From an uncultured Prevotellaceae bacterium (GTDB lineage: Bacteria > Bacteroidota > Bacteroidia > Bacteroidales > Bacteroidaceae), in NCBI GenBank assembly GCA_902774795.1, contig CACYKA010000002.1, positions 47,933-111,932 on the forward strand: a stretch of 64,000 nucleotides of DNA. The letters run 5' to 3'. Of this stretch, positions 35,990 through 44,975 are shown in pieces. The notes beneath the pieces were generated by a model. The model had not been told where the DNA came from and did no database searches. It saw only the letters and a list, made by a program, of their open reading frames with translations. Numbering within the stretch: position 1 is the stretch's first letter; every line of letters begins with the position of its first letter. Both the position numbers and the translations under genes were made by a program.

Positions 35990-36085
35990 TTTCTTTTATT
36001 CCGAAAACATCGAACAACAATTAAGTAGTTAAAAATCGGAAATGTTACATCTTTGGAAAAAAAAATGTACATTTTTAGAAAATTT

Positions 36086-36117
36086 TTTGTTCTATTCAGG
36101 AATTTTCTGTACTTTTG
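36086..36117 (+). promoter_or_regulatory. Bacteroidales promoter of the AAA ATPase gene
   Basis: TTTG (36086-36089), 20-base spacer, TACTTTTG (36110-36117): a near-consensus Bacteroidales sigma-ABfr promoter, about 65 bases upstream of the ATG. Confidence 0.75.
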
Positions 36118-36125
36118 CATTCGGA

Positions 36126-36170
36126 GAAGAATAAAAGAGAATAAAAAAGAATAAAAGAGAATAAAAGAAA
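36126..36170 (+). repeat. Purine-rich tandem repeat in the leader of the AAA gene
   Basis: About four to five copies of a 9-11 base unit AGAATAAAAG lie between promoter and start codon. They would be part of the mRNA leader; length changes could affect translation. Confidence 0.7.
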
Positions 36171-36180
36171 GTAAAACGGC

Positions 36181-37302
36181 ATGAAGAATACTGAAAAAGG
36201 TACGCATCATGTGGTGTTTCAGCCCACATTCGGAAACCGTCCAGACCAGTTTATCGGTCGTGACGGCGTGATTGAGCAGTTCATGGCGGGCTTGCAAGAG
36301 CCTGTGGGGAGCCGCAACCGTTGCACATTGTTTCTCGGACAGAGAGGCATGGGTAAGACGGCCCTGCTATTGGAACTAAGCGACCGTGCAGTAAAGGCAG
36401 GCTATGTGGTAGCGCGAGTGACAGCTCACGAAAGGATGGCACAGGCAATCATTGAGCAATTCCAATTGAATGGTTCGGCCTTCTTCAAGGATGACAGGCG
36501 AAAACTGACGGGAGTGACTGCTGGTGCGCTTGGCTTCACTATTGGTCTTACATTCTCTGAGGCTGCTGAGCGACAGTATGGCTTCCGCTCGAAAATGTCG
36601 CTGCTATGCGACAAGTTGGCAGAGAAGAACAAAGGCGCGTTAATATTGATTGACGAGGTACGTACCTCGGCTGCTATGCGAGAGGTGGCATCGGCCTATC
36701 AGGAACTTGTAGGGGACGGCAAGAATATAGCCATCGCGATGGCGGGACTACCACATGCAGTATCAGGGGTGTTGAATGACCAAGTTCTCACCTTTCTAAA
36801 TCGTGCGAATAGAGTAGAGATAGGGTTGATTTCGACCAATCTGATTAAGGCTTACTATGAGCGAGCGTTCAAGGGAATGAGTATAACAATCTCGGATAAG
36901 CTGCTTGACCGTGCTGCGCTGGCTACTCGTGGTTTCCCGTATCTGATGCAACTGATTGGATATTATCTGATTCAATATACTCCGGACGGTGGAACGGTTG
37001 ACGCTGTAATTATGGACAAAGCAGAGAAATCAGCCATGGGAGATATGGAAAACAATGTGTTCAAACCAATTCTGAGTCCATTGTCTGACAACGACAAGAT
37101 ATTCCTGAGGGCGATGGCTAGGCATGGAGAAACTGTTTCGACAGCCAAGTTACAGGCGGCATTAGGCAAGAAGGGTCCTGCTCTCCAGCCTTATCGCAAG
37201 CGACTGCTCGAGGCAGGTGTTATTGAGGCACCAAGGCGAGGCGAACTAGTGTTTGCCGTTCCATATCTTGCAGAGTACTTATTGAATGAAATGAAAGTAT
37301 AG
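36181..37302 (+). CDS. Orphan AAA/STAND-type ATPase
   Basis: A 373-aa cytoplasmic ATPase. Residues 1-45 carry FGNRPDQFIGRDGVIEQF, the linker common to archaeal-type AAA ATPases. Walker A is LFLGQRGMGKTALL, Walker B is ALILIDEV (aspartate-glutamate intact), sensor-like IAMAGLP follows, and the C-terminal winged helix ends VFAVPYLAEYLLNEMKV. The family appears in mobile and defence-related loci, but no partner gene sits next to it. It lies between two accessory non-coding blocks, which suggests acquired DNA. Function unknown. Confidence 0.82.
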   Translation: MKNTEKGTHHVVFQPTFGNRPDQFIGRDGVIEQFMAGLQEPVGSRNRCTLFLGQRGMGKTALLLELSDRAVKAGYVVARVTAHERMAQAIIEQFQLNGSAFFKDDRRKLTGVTAGALGFTIGLTFSEAAERQYGFRSKMSLLCDKLAEKNKGALILIDEVRTSAAMREVASAYQELVGDGKNIAIAMAGLPHAVSGVLNDQVLTFLNRANRVEIGLISTNLIKAYYERAFKGMSITISDKLLDRAALATRGFPYLMQLIGYYLIQYTPDGGTVDAVIMDKAEKSAMGDMENNVFKPILSPLSDNDKIFLRAMARHGETVSTAKLQAALGKKGPALQPYRKRLLEAGVIEAPRRGELVFAVPYLAEYLLNEMKV

Positions 37303-37305
37303 AAG

Positions 37306-37337
37306 AAAGGGCTTCGCGATGATGCGAGGCCTTTTTT
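37306..37337 (+). terminator. Terminator of the AAA ATPase gene
   Basis: Stem AAAGGGCTTCGC (37306-37317) pairs with GCGAGGCCTTTT (37324-37335) with two wobble pairs, followed by TT; it begins 3 bases after the stop. Confidence 0.8.
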
Positions 37338-37421
37338 GTCGGCGGATTTTTGTTTGTACTGGGAGGAGTTAGTTTCTTTCCATCGATAGAAATGTTTTTT
37401 CTTCTAAGGGGATTTTATGTT

Positions 37422-37500
37422 TCCGCACCGGAAACTACTGTACGCAGTGCAGAAACTACTGTACGCGCAGCGGAAACATGTGTACTCGGTGCGCGAACAT
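37422..37500. repeat. 21-bp tandem repeat, about 3.8 copies
   Basis: Units at 37422-37442, 37443-37463, 37464-37484 and a partial at 37485-37500 follow a loose consensus CGCNNNGCGGAAACTACTGTA. The first two units share AGAAACTACTGTA or GGAAACTACTGTA. The unit has no spacers, so it is not a CRISPR array; it may be a protein-binding (iteron-like) array. Confidence 0.8.
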
Positions 37501-37604
37501 AAAAATCATAAGGAGGTAAAATCTTTTTCTTCTAACAAAAACCACAAAACAATAGTAGCTATATGCTAAAAGTTTTTGTAGAATAAAAATAAATAGGGGT
37601 ATGC

Positions 37605-38029
37605 TGTCATCGGTGTCATCGTCATCGCTTGGGGAAGAATTTAATTCATAATTCACAATTCATAATTCATAATAAAGATAAACTGCGCCTTCCTAAGGCG
37701 AATTTTTTTCCCCGCCTAGGGAAAAAATTTTTTCCCCTTAGGGAAATAAAATTTCTCCTTAATTGGCGAAAAATCCAGTAGGGCAGGGCATTCTGTGCAG
37801 ATAGGCTCCCATGTCAGCCGGTGTCAATCGATGACGATGACAGCGATGACAGTGGGGGGGCATTTATTTTTGCAGAATGAGGGCAATTTACAGAGCCAAT
37901 ATTATATATATATATATATATATAATATTGAACTTATTTTTCTATTTCCTATCTACCTCCGAAAAGCTGATGTTTCAAAATAAATAGGGGGTAGGCGGTG
38001 TCATCGGTGTTTGTCATCGCTCATCTGGG
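37605..38029. repeat. Inverted arrays of TGTCATCG around an AT-rich centre
   Basis: Three clusters of the octamer TGTCATCG or its complement occur: 37605-37634 (forward), 37823-37851 (reverse) and 37998-38029 (forward), the last again preceded by AAATAGGGG as at 37590. A (TA)n tract of about 24 bases lies at 37903-37925 between them, and a palindromic CCCTTAGGGAAA segment at 37730-37745. No gene is visible in 37303-38205. Confidence 0.7.
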
Positions 38030-38090
38030 TTAGAGTCATTCGTAGGTCTTGCGCTGAACAAACCAAGGATGACATAGATTGTATTCAGAA

Positions 38091-38130
38091 AGAAGAGAAG
38101 CACTGCCCTGATTCAGGGCTTCCCTTCTTT
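38091..38130 (+). terminator. Terminator-like hairpin with no gene directly upstream
   Basis: Nested stems GCCCTG/CAGGGC (38105-38119) and AGAAG..GAAG with CTTC..CTTCT, followed by TTT. No gene precedes it within 700 bases, so it may be the relic of a lost gene. Confidence 0.5.
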
Positions 38131-38205
38131 AACGTATTTTAACGATAAAAGCTGTAACATTTGTGTGTTATAATACGTCTTTTTCTCGAAGACTCAACAA
38201 AAATG

Positions 38206-38661
38206 ATGGACTACAAGTACATAGAACAGCTTTTGGAAAGTTACTTCGAAGCTAAGACAAGCCTTGAAGAAGAGCAGATTCTGCGTGCTTTCTTTGCACA
38301 ACAGGAAATACCTGCTCATCTGCAAGAGTATGTTGAGTTCTTCCGCGAACAGTCCTTTGGTAAGAATGAGGAGTCTCTTGGGAAAGACTTTGATGCACGC
38401 ATCATGAAGATGGTGGGTCAGCAGACTTCCGAAAAAGCAGACAGCCGCAAGTTCTCATTCAAGCCTCTTTGGCGTGCGGCAGCATGTGTGGCAGTTGTCC
38501 TTGCACTTGGACAGGCAGCACAGATGCCTTACACTGACAAGGAACAGGAGCAGCAGGAGCAGATGGCTCGCACACTGGAAATGCTGCAGAAAGTTCAGCA
38601 GGATCAGAATACTGTAGCCCAGAGCGACAGTATTGTCAATCAAACCAAAACCGTAAATTAA
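38206..38661 (+). CDS. Anti-sigma-like single-pass membrane protein, orphan
   Basis: A 151-aa protein: cytoplasmic helical N-terminus (MDYKYIEQLLESYFEAKTSLEEEQILRAFF), one membrane helix (about residues 85-102, WRAAACVAVVLALGQAAQM) and a glutamine-rich periplasmic tail. In Bacteroidales this family normally follows an ECF sigma gene and is thought to regulate it. Here no sigma gene precedes it: a 900-bp repeat block lies upstream. I start at MDYKYIEQ as in the family; an ATG three bases earlier also exists. Confidence 0.75.
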   Translation: MDYKYIEQLLESYFEAKTSLEEEQILRAFFAQQEIPAHLQEYVEFFREQSFGKNEESLGKDFDARIMKMVGQQTSEKADSRKFSFKPLWRAAACVAVVLALGQAAQMPYTDKEQEQQEQMARTLEMLQKVQQDQNTVAQSDSIVNQTKTVN

Positions 38662-38720
38662 TTTTCTATGCTTTAAATAAAAAATAAGCTAACCAAACAA
38701 TCTCTTTAAAACAAAACAAA

Positions 38721-38753
38721 AGTCCCCTAAGCTGTGAAGCTCAGGGGCTTTTT
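38721..38753 (+). terminator. Terminator after the anti-sigma-like gene
   Basis: AGTCCCCTAAGCT (38721-38733) pairs with AGCTCAGGGGCT (38738-38749; one mismatch, one wobble), then TTTTTC. Confidence 0.88.
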
Positions 38754-38790
38754 CTTTATATAAACTGTAAACTGTAAACTGTAAACCAAT

Positions 38791-39426
38791 TTACAATTGT
38801 CCTGCTTCGACGAGGCGGACTACTCGCTCTGTGAGGCGGTCTTTGCCGTTAGGGTCGTACTCTTTCTTAAGGCTTGCTCCGAACATCCAGGCAAAAGCCT
38901 GATAGAAAGCTGCTCGTGTGCTGCCGAGAAAGGCCTTAACAAGGTCGTAGCTTGAAGAATTCGTCTCGCGATAGATCAGTTTTATGAGAAGTTTTCCCTG
39001 CGAGAGAGACAGTTTCTTCATGCGTGGGGTATATTCTGCCTTGATGCTCTTCTCCACATACTTCATGTGTTCCTCGCGGGCCTTCTGATTAGGAAGCGTC
39101 TGAAGGTATTCGTAGGTCTCAAGGATGGCCCTGTTAACCTCTTTGGCTATAGGCAGAACCTTCTTGACATTATACACCAGGCGGTTATAGGCCTGTTTCT
39201 GCTTTTCGTTCTTAAACTCCATAGGGCCATAGACATAGACGTTGTTCATCTCAACGTACTTTATGCTGTCGCCCCCTTCGAGAATCTTGCTTACTCGCAC
39301 CATAGGAACAAACGTCGGGCTGTCCATATCAACCTTGCGGTCTTCTGGATTTACCTTATTCTTCTGTGCCATCAAGGGCAGACAAAGAAGAAAGAGGCAG
39401 GAAAAAAAGGAAAAACGTCTGTTCAC
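38791..39426 (-). CDS. DUF4294 domain-containing exported protein
   Basis: A 211-aa Bacteroidetes protein with a signal peptide (MNRRFSFFSCLFLLCLPLMAQ). The body (NVYVYGPMEFKNEKQKQAYNRLVYNVKKVLPIAKEVNR, then KLSLSQGKLLIKLIYRETNSSSYDLVKAFLGSTRAAFYQ) fits DUF4294. No function is known. It is the last gene of a topA-aroK-speA run on the minus strand, 18 bases after speA. Confidence 0.82.
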   Translation of the reverse strand: MNRRFSFFSCLFLLCLPLMAQKNKVNPEDRKVDMDSPTFVPMVRVSKILEGGDSIKYVEMNNVYVYGPMEFKNEKQKQAYNRLVYNVKKVLPIAKEVNRAILETYEYLQTLPNQKAREEHMKYVEKSIKAEYTPRMKKLSLSQGKLLIKLIYRETNSSSYDLVKAFLGSTRAAFYQAFAWMFGASLKKEYDPNGKDRLTERVVRLVEAGQL

Positions 39427-39444
39427 AAGTGAAAATAAAGAATA

Positions 39445-41337
39445 TTATTCCAAATATGTGTATCCGTACAGTCCTGAGCGATAGTTGGAGAGGAAGTCTT
39501 TTCCCTCCTCAAGGCTAATCTTGCCCTGCTTGACGGATTTTGTCACCCAAACCTCAAGCTGGCGTACCAGTTTCTTGGGGTTATACTGTACGTAATCAAG
39601 CACTTCTTCTACGGTTTCACCGTCAAAAATCTGGTCTATGTGATAGTGTCCGTCCTGCATGGAGATGTGTACGGCATTGGTGTCGCCGAAGAGATTATGC
39701 AGGTCGCCAAGAATCTCCTGATACGCTCCTACGAGGAAGATACCCAGGTAGTAAGGCTCATTCTTTTTCAATGCATGAACAGGAAGGGTGCTCGAAACAG
39801 TACTGCCAGTAACGAAGTGGGTAATCTTTCCGTCGCTGTCGCATGTTATGTCCTGAAGCGTTGCCTGACGAGTAGGGCGCTCGTCGAGTCGCTGCAGAGG
39901 AACTACAGGGAAGAGCTGGTCGATGGCCCAGGTGTCAGGAAGGCTCTGGAAGAGCGAGAAATTGCAGAAATACTTATCTGCGAGCAGTTTGTCTATGCCA
40001 CGAAGCTCCTCAGGAACATGCTTTAGGCTCTTTGTCAGGGTGAGCACTTCGCGGCAGACACTCCAGTACATCGATTCTATCTCTGCACGCGTCTTGAGGT
40101 CAACCATTCCCATAGAGAAGAGACTCAGCGCCTCATCGTGTATCTGCTCAGCATCGTGCCAGTCCTCAAGGAGAGAGCGGGCATTTATCTTACACCATAT
40201 ATCATACAGTTCGCGCACCAGCTGATGGTCTGACTCCTTTGCCTCAAATTCTTCTGGCATCTCTGGCAACGACGCTGTTTCAAGGACATCGATAACCAGT
40301 ATGCTGTGGTGTGCTGAAAGCGAGCGGCCTGATTCCGTTATGAGGTTGGGGTGGGGCAGTTCGTTCTTGTTTGCTGCATCGACAAAAGTATAGATACAGT
40401 CGTTGACATACTCCTGAATGCTGTAGTTGACAGACGACTCGGAGTTGCTGGAACGTGTTCCGTCATAGTCAACACCCAGTCCGCCACCACAATCGACATA
40501 TTCGATGTTATAGCCCATCTTATGAAGGGAGATATAGAACTGAGCCGCCTCGCGAAGGGCTGTCTGAATGCGGCGAATCTTTGTTATCTGCGAGCCGATG
40601 TGGAAGTGAATCAGCTTCACACAGTCATGCATACCAAGGTCGTCGAGCTTAGAGAGGGCCTGCAGCAGTTCTGATGCGGTAAGTCCGAATTTAGAGGCAT
40701 CGCCGCCACTTTCCTCCCATCTGCCTGAGCCAGAAGAGGCGAGCTTGATGCGAATGCCCAGATTAGGCTTCACACCTAATTTCTTGGAAGCTTTGGCAAC
40801 GATGTCTATCTCGTTAAGCTTTTCAACAACGATAAAGATGCGCTTGCCCATCTTCTGTGCAAGCAGGGCAAGTTCTATGTATGCCTGGTCTTTGTAGCCA
40901 TTACAGATGATGAGGCTGTCGCTCTGGCATTGTACTGCTATGACGGCATGCAGCTCTGGTTTTGAGCCGGCTTCAAGGCCGAGGTTGAACTTCTTGCCGT
41001 GAGAGATAATCTCCTCAACGACAGGCTGCATCTGGTTTACCTTGATGGGATAGATAACGAATGACTCTCCCTTATAGTCGTATTCATCGGCAGCTTTCTT
41101 GAAGCACGAAGCTGTCTTCTCGATACGATTATCAAGAATATCAGGGAAGCGCAGCAAGACTGGTGTGGAGATGTCGCGAAGCTGCAATTCGTCGATGATT
41201 TCGCGCAAATCTGCCTGTTCACCGTCTTTTAGCGGCGACACACACATGTTGCCTTTTTCGTTGATACTGAAGTATGATGTTCCCCATCCACAAATATTGT
41301 AGAGTTCCTTCGAATCATCAATGGTCCACTTCTTCAT
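39445..41337 (-). CDS. speA: Biosynthetic arginine decarboxylase
   Basis: PLP enzyme that makes agmatine from arginine, the first step of polyamine synthesis. The 630-aa length is right. The PLP lysine lies in FVIYPIKVNQMQ, the glycine-rich phosphate site in VDCGGGLGVDYDG, and the conserved ESGRSLSAHHSILVIDV follows. A four-base ATGA overlap ties it to aroK upstream; the metabolic link between the two is not obvious. Confidence 0.96.
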   Translation of the reverse strand: MKKWTIDDSKELYNICGWGTSYFSINEKGNMCVSPLKDGEQADLREIIDELQLRDISTPVLLRFPDILDNRIEKTASCFKKAADEYDYKGESFVIYPIKVNQMQPVVEEIISHGKKFNLGLEAGSKPELHAVIAVQCQSDSLIICNGYKDQAYIELALLAQKMGKRIFIVVEKLNEIDIVAKASKKLGVKPNLGIRIKLASSGSGRWEESGGDASKFGLTASELLQALSKLDDLGMHDCVKLIHFHIGSQITKIRRIQTALREAAQFYISLHKMGYNIEYVDCGGGLGVDYDGTRSSNSESSVNYSIQEYVNDCIYTFVDAANKNELPHPNLITESGRSLSAHHSILVIDVLETASLPEMPEEFEAKESDHQLVRELYDIWCKINARSLLEDWHDAEQIHDEALSLFSMGMVDLKTRAEIESMYWSVCREVLTLTKSLKHVPEELRGIDKLLADKYFCNFSLFQSLPDTWAIDQLFPVVPLQRLDERPTRQATLQDITCDSDGKITHFVTGSTVSSTLPVHALKKNEPYYLGIFLVGAYQEILGDLHNLFGDTNAVHISMQDGHYHIDQIFDGETVEEVLDYVQYNPKKLVRQLEVWVTKSVKQGKISLEEGKDFLSNYRSGLYGYTYLE

Positions 41338-41861
41338 AAGCCAAGTGCAGTAATTATTTTATCAGTTGTTTCTTGTATTTTGTCTTCATCTTCCATGCAG
41401 GGAATGTCGATGATATGGTTCGCTTTTGTGTAGAATTCTTCGCGTTTCCTGACATTTTCCCTGATGTATTCGAGTAGTTCCTCATCGTTCTTGCCTAACA
41501 GCAGGGGCCTTACGCCCTTTCCCATTTTCAGGTGCCTGAAGAGCACTTCAGGTGTTCCTCGCAGATAGACAACATCTCCTTGTCCGACCATATATTCCAT
41601 ATTGTCGAAGAAACAGGGGGTGCCACCTCCGCAGGCGAGAACGACATTCTCAAACTCTGCAGCTTCATGAAGCATATTCTTCTCGATAATGCGAAAACCT
41701 TCTTCGCCACGTTCGTCGAAGATTTGCTTCACCTTTTTCCTCATGCGAGTCTCTATGTACCAATCCAGGTCATAGAAGGTCACTCCGAGTTGTTTTGCAA
41801 GGGTTTTTCCTATGGTTGTCTTACCAGCCCCCATGTAGCCGATAAGGATAATCCTAATCAT
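41334..41861 (-). CDS. aroK: Shikimate kinase
   Basis: Phosphorylates shikimate in the aromatic amino acid pathway. The 175-aa P-loop kinase has Walker A GYMGAGKTTIGK, the shikimate-binding DLDWYIETRM and GGGTPCF, and the lid KGVRPLL. It starts 6 bases downstream of the topA stop and overlaps speA by ATGA, so the three form one operon. Confidence 0.95.
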   Translation of the reverse strand: MIRIILIGYMGAGKTTIGKTLAKQLGVTFYDLDWYIETRMRKKVKQIFDERGEEGFRIIEKNMLHEAAEFENVVLACGGGTPCFFDNMEYMVGQGDVVYLRGTPEVLFRHLKMGKGVRPLLLGKNDEELLEYIRENVRKREEFYTKANHIIDIPCMEDEDKIQETTDKIITALGL

Positions 41862-41867
41862 GGTGCA

Positions 41868-44168
41868 TCAACCGCGTTGTTGTTCCTTTTTTACTATTGC
41901 CATACACTCTTCGTATGACAGTTCGGTAACTTTCTCGTGAAGGCTCTTCGGAAGGCGGTAGTTCTTGCCGTCGTATGAGATATACGGGCCGTATCTGCCA
42001 TTCATAACCTCTAATTTGGCATCTTCCTCGAAAGACTTCAGATGGCGCTGCTTCTCTGCATTGCGGCTGTCTTCAATGAGGGCTGTTGCCTCTTCAAGTG
42101 TAACAGTCAGCGGATCAGCATCCTTGGGAAGTGTAACATATTTCTTGTTGTGATAGATATATGCTCCATACCTGCCTGTTCCTATAGTCACATCCTTGCC
42201 TTCATATTTTCCTAAGTTGCGAGGCAGTTTGAAGAGTTCTAGTGCTTCTTCCAGCGTGATTGTCTCCAAAGAGAATTCCTTTGGCATCTGGGCAAAGCGA
42301 GGCTTTTCCTTGTCGTCTGCAGAACCTATCTGTACGAGAGGGCCGTAACGTCCAATCTTTACTGAAACAGGCTTTCCTGATGCAGGGTCTTCACCCAGAA
42401 TACGCTCTCCTGCCTTATGCTCGGAACGTGCCTTCATGGTCTTTTCCACAACTGGCTCGAAGCGCTTGTAGAATTCTTTCAGCATCTTATGCCAGTCTTC
42501 CTTGCCTTCTGCAATCTTGTCGAATTTCTCTTCGACACTGGCTGTGAAGTTATAGTCCATTATGGTTGGGAAATAAACCATGAGGAAGTCGTTTACGACG
42601 ATTCCAACGTCTGTAGGCAGAAGTTTTCCCTTCTCGTTGCCGACTATTTCCTTCTTCGTCTTTGACTTGATACTGTTGCCTGAAAGAGTGTCGATGCAGA
42701 AAGAGTGGGTGACACCTTTCTTATCGCCTCTTACAACATATTCTCTCTGCTGTATAGTAGAAATGGTAGGCGCGTACGTAGAAGGACGTCCGATGCCCAA
42801 TTCTTCCAGCTTGTGTACCAGCGAAGCTTCATTATATCTTTGTGGGCCGAGAGTGCTGCGCTCAGTAGAGATTATCGTCTTACGCTTTATCTCCATACCT
42901 TTCTCCATTGTTGCAGGCATGATATTCTGACCCATTATCTCATTCTCGTTTTCGTCATCCGTACTCTCATGGTATGCCTTCAGGAAACCTTCAAAAGTAA
43001 CGATTTCACCAGTAGAAACGAAAGGCGGAGCGTCATTGTTGAACTTTATTACAACAGTAGTTTTCTCTATCTCTGCATCAGCCATCTGTGTTGCAGCAGT
43101 ACGTTTCCAGATAAGGTTGTACAGACTCTTCTCCTGAGGTGTTCCGTCAACTTCCTGTTTGTCCATATATGTCGGACGGATAGCCTCGTGTGCCTCCTGT
43201 GCACCCTTTGAGTGAGTAGTGTAATTGCGAGGTTTGCTGTATTCCTTTCCGAATATCTGGGTGATAGCGGCCTTTGCTGTGCTGATACACAATTTTGAAA
43301 GGTTTACGCTGTCTGTACGCATGTATGTTATGTGTCCGCTTTCATAAAGCCTCTGTGCCACCATCATGGTCTGTGATACGGTGAAACCGAGCTTTCTTGC
43401 AGCTTCCTGTTGCAGGGTAGAGGTTGTAAAAGGAGGTGCAGGAGTGCGCTTTAATGGCTTCTTCTGTATATCGTCGATGGTGAACGTAGCATTCTTGCAT
43501 TGCTCCAGGAATTCAAGAGCTTCCTCGTGTGTAGGGAAGCGTTTGTCCACTTCGGCCTTGATTTCTGTATCATCAACGATGAAGGTTGCAGTAATGCGAT
43601 AGTATTTTTCCGAAACAAAATTCTGTATCTCGCGCTCGCGCTCTACGATGAGTCTTACTGCCACACTCTGCACACGACCTGCCGAGAGAGACGGCTTGAC
43701 TTTGCGCCACAGGATGGGTGAAAGGTTAAAGCCCACAAGACGGTCCAGCATTCTGCGTGCCTGCTGGGCGTTGGCAAGATTCATGTCTATGTGTCGCGGA
43801 TGCTCAATGGCATCGAGAATAGCGCTTCTGGTAATCTCATGGAACACAATACGGTTGGTCTTATCTACGTCAAGACCCAGCACCTCACTAAGGTGCCACG
43901 AAATAGCCTCTCCTTCGCGGTCTTCATCGGAAGCCAACCATACCTTCTTTGCCTTCTTGGCATTGCTCTTAAGTTCTGATACTACCTTCCTTTTTTCTTC
44001 AGGAATCTCATATTCAGGCTCAAGAGAATCCATATTGATGCTTATCTCTTTCTTCTTCAGATCGCGGATATGTCCGTAGCTGGACATCACTTTATAGTCT
44101 TTTCCGAGGAATCGTTCAATGGTTTTCGCCTTTGCAGGGCTCTCCACAATTACTAAGTTTTCTTGCAT
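41868..44168 (-). CDS. topA: DNA topoisomerase I
   Basis: Type IA topoisomerase that relaxes negative supercoils. The 766 residues begin with the Toprim domain (LVIVESPAKAKTIERFLG, WLASDEDREGEAISWHL) and carry the active-site tyrosine in GHITYMRTDSVNLS. The C-terminus has three topoisomerase C-terminal repeats (GRYGPLVQIG, GRYGAYIYH, GRYGPYISYD) and no cysteine zinc fingers. First gene of the topA-aroK-speA-DUF4294 run. Confidence 0.97.
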   Translation of the reverse strand: MQENLVIVESPAKAKTIERFLGKDYKVMSSYGHIRDLKKKEISINMDSLEPEYEIPEEKRKVVSELKSNAKKAKKVWLASDEDREGEAISWHLSEVLGLDVDKTNRIVFHEITRSAILDAIEHPRHIDMNLANAQQARRMLDRLVGFNLSPILWRKVKPSLSAGRVQSVAVRLIVEREREIQNFVSEKYYRITATFIVDDTEIKAEVDKRFPTHEEALEFLEQCKNATFTIDDIQKKPLKRTPAPPFTTSTLQQEAARKLGFTVSQTMMVAQRLYESGHITYMRTDSVNLSKLCISTAKAAITQIFGKEYSKPRNYTTHSKGAQEAHEAIRPTYMDKQEVDGTPQEKSLYNLIWKRTAATQMADAEIEKTTVVIKFNNDAPPFVSTGEIVTFEGFLKAYHESTDDENENEIMGQNIMPATMEKGMEIKRKTIISTERSTLGPQRYNEASLVHKLEELGIGRPSTYAPTISTIQQREYVVRGDKKGVTHSFCIDTLSGNSIKSKTKKEIVGNEKGKLLPTDVGIVVNDFLMVYFPTIMDYNFTASVEEKFDKIAEGKEDWHKMLKEFYKRFEPVVEKTMKARSEHKAGERILGEDPASGKPVSVKIGRYGPLVQIGSADDKEKPRFAQMPKEFSLETITLEEALELFKLPRNLGKYEGKDVTIGTGRYGAYIYHNKKYVTLPKDADPLTVTLEEATALIEDSRNAEKQRHLKSFEEDAKLEVMNGRYGPYISYDGKNYRLPKSLHEKVTELSYEECMAIVKKEQQRG

Positions 44169-44354
44169 AATACGTTTGCTATTAAATTTTGCGGCTGCAA
44201 AGATATTAAGATTGAGTCATATATACCTTATTATATATATGGTTTAACAGAAAAAAATAAAAAAAAATCCGAAAAGTTTTTTTCTTTTCAGATTTCTTCC
44301 TATATAAGTCGCACGCGACCACGCACACGTATACGCGTATGCTCGTGTGCCTAT

Positions 44355-44816
44355 TTAGTTATTGAAATAGTATATGAAGATAGCAATACCCTCAATGGCC
44401 TTCTTGCCTGTCTCCTTCACAGTCATTGTGAACTTCACCTCTGTCTTTACTGCTCCGCGCAGGTTTGCTATGCTCTGCAACGTTGTTGTGAGGTTGAGGC
44501 TTTGTCCAGAGAGGACGGGCTGTCCGAACTTCATCTTGTCGATGCCGTAGTTTACAAGCATCTTTACGTTCTGGACATCCACAATCTGTCCCCACAGATA
44601 AGGCAGGACGCTTAGGGTAAGATAGCCGTGAGCTATGGTTGTTCCGAACTGGCTTTCTGTTTTAGCACGCTCTGTATCGACATGTATCCACTGATGGTCA
44701 AGCGTTGCATCAGCAAACATGTTTATTCTTTCCTGGGTCAGCTGAACATAGTCAGACGTTCCTAAAACCTTGCCCTCGTACTGGGCGAAATCTTCATAAC
44801 TGGTAATTGTTAACAT
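44355..44816 (-). CDS. MaoC-like dehydratase
   Basis: A 153-aa hot-dog fold hydratase. The active-site motif is DATLDHQWIHVD...FGTTIAHGYLTLS, with Asp and His of (R)-specific enoyl-CoA hydratases. It is monocistronic with its own promoter. The gap to topA (44169-44354) has an AT-rich part and a GC-rich palindromic stretch (44305-44350, containing ATACGCGTAT). Confidence 0.9.
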   Translation of the reverse strand: MLTITSYEDFAQYEGKVLGTSDYVQLTQERINMFADATLDHQWIHVDTERAKTESQFGTTIAHGYLTLSVLPYLWGQIVDVQNVKMLVNYGIDKMKFGQPVLSGQSLNLTTTLQSIANLRGAVKTEVKFTMTVKETGKKAIEGIAIFIYYFNN

Positions 44817-44866
44817 ATTGGATAGTTTTTAATGAATAATGTCTGTTATATTGCAAATATGCGTGG

Positions 44867-44874
44867 CAAAGTTA
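44867..44874 (-). promoter_or_regulatory. Bacteroidales -7 element for the MaoC gene
   Basis: Minus strand TAACTTTG, about 50 bases upstream of the ATG. Confidence 0.65.
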
Positions 44875-44948
44875 CGAATTTTTCATGTTACTATCATCAA
44901 TTTTAGGTATTTTTTTGCATTTTAGTTGCCATTATCGCTTTTTTTCTG

Positions 44949-44956
44949 TAATTTTG
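44949..44956 (+). promoter_or_regulatory. Bacteroidales -7 element for feoAB
   Basis: TAATTTTG, 19 bases upstream of the ATG at 44976. An in-frame TTG at 44967 lies too close to the expected start of transcription. Confidence 0.65.
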
Positions 44957-44975
44957 CACATCCATATTGAATAAT

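Noticed and set aside
37422-37500. The 21-bp repeats as a CRISPR array.
   Set aside because: Units are directly adjacent with no unique spacers, and no cas gene is nearby.
44305-44350. GC-rich palindromic segment with ATACGCGTAT after the MaoC gene as an operator or attachment site.
   Set aside because: No second copy or flanking duplication is seen in the window; it may be the end of the MaoC transcript.
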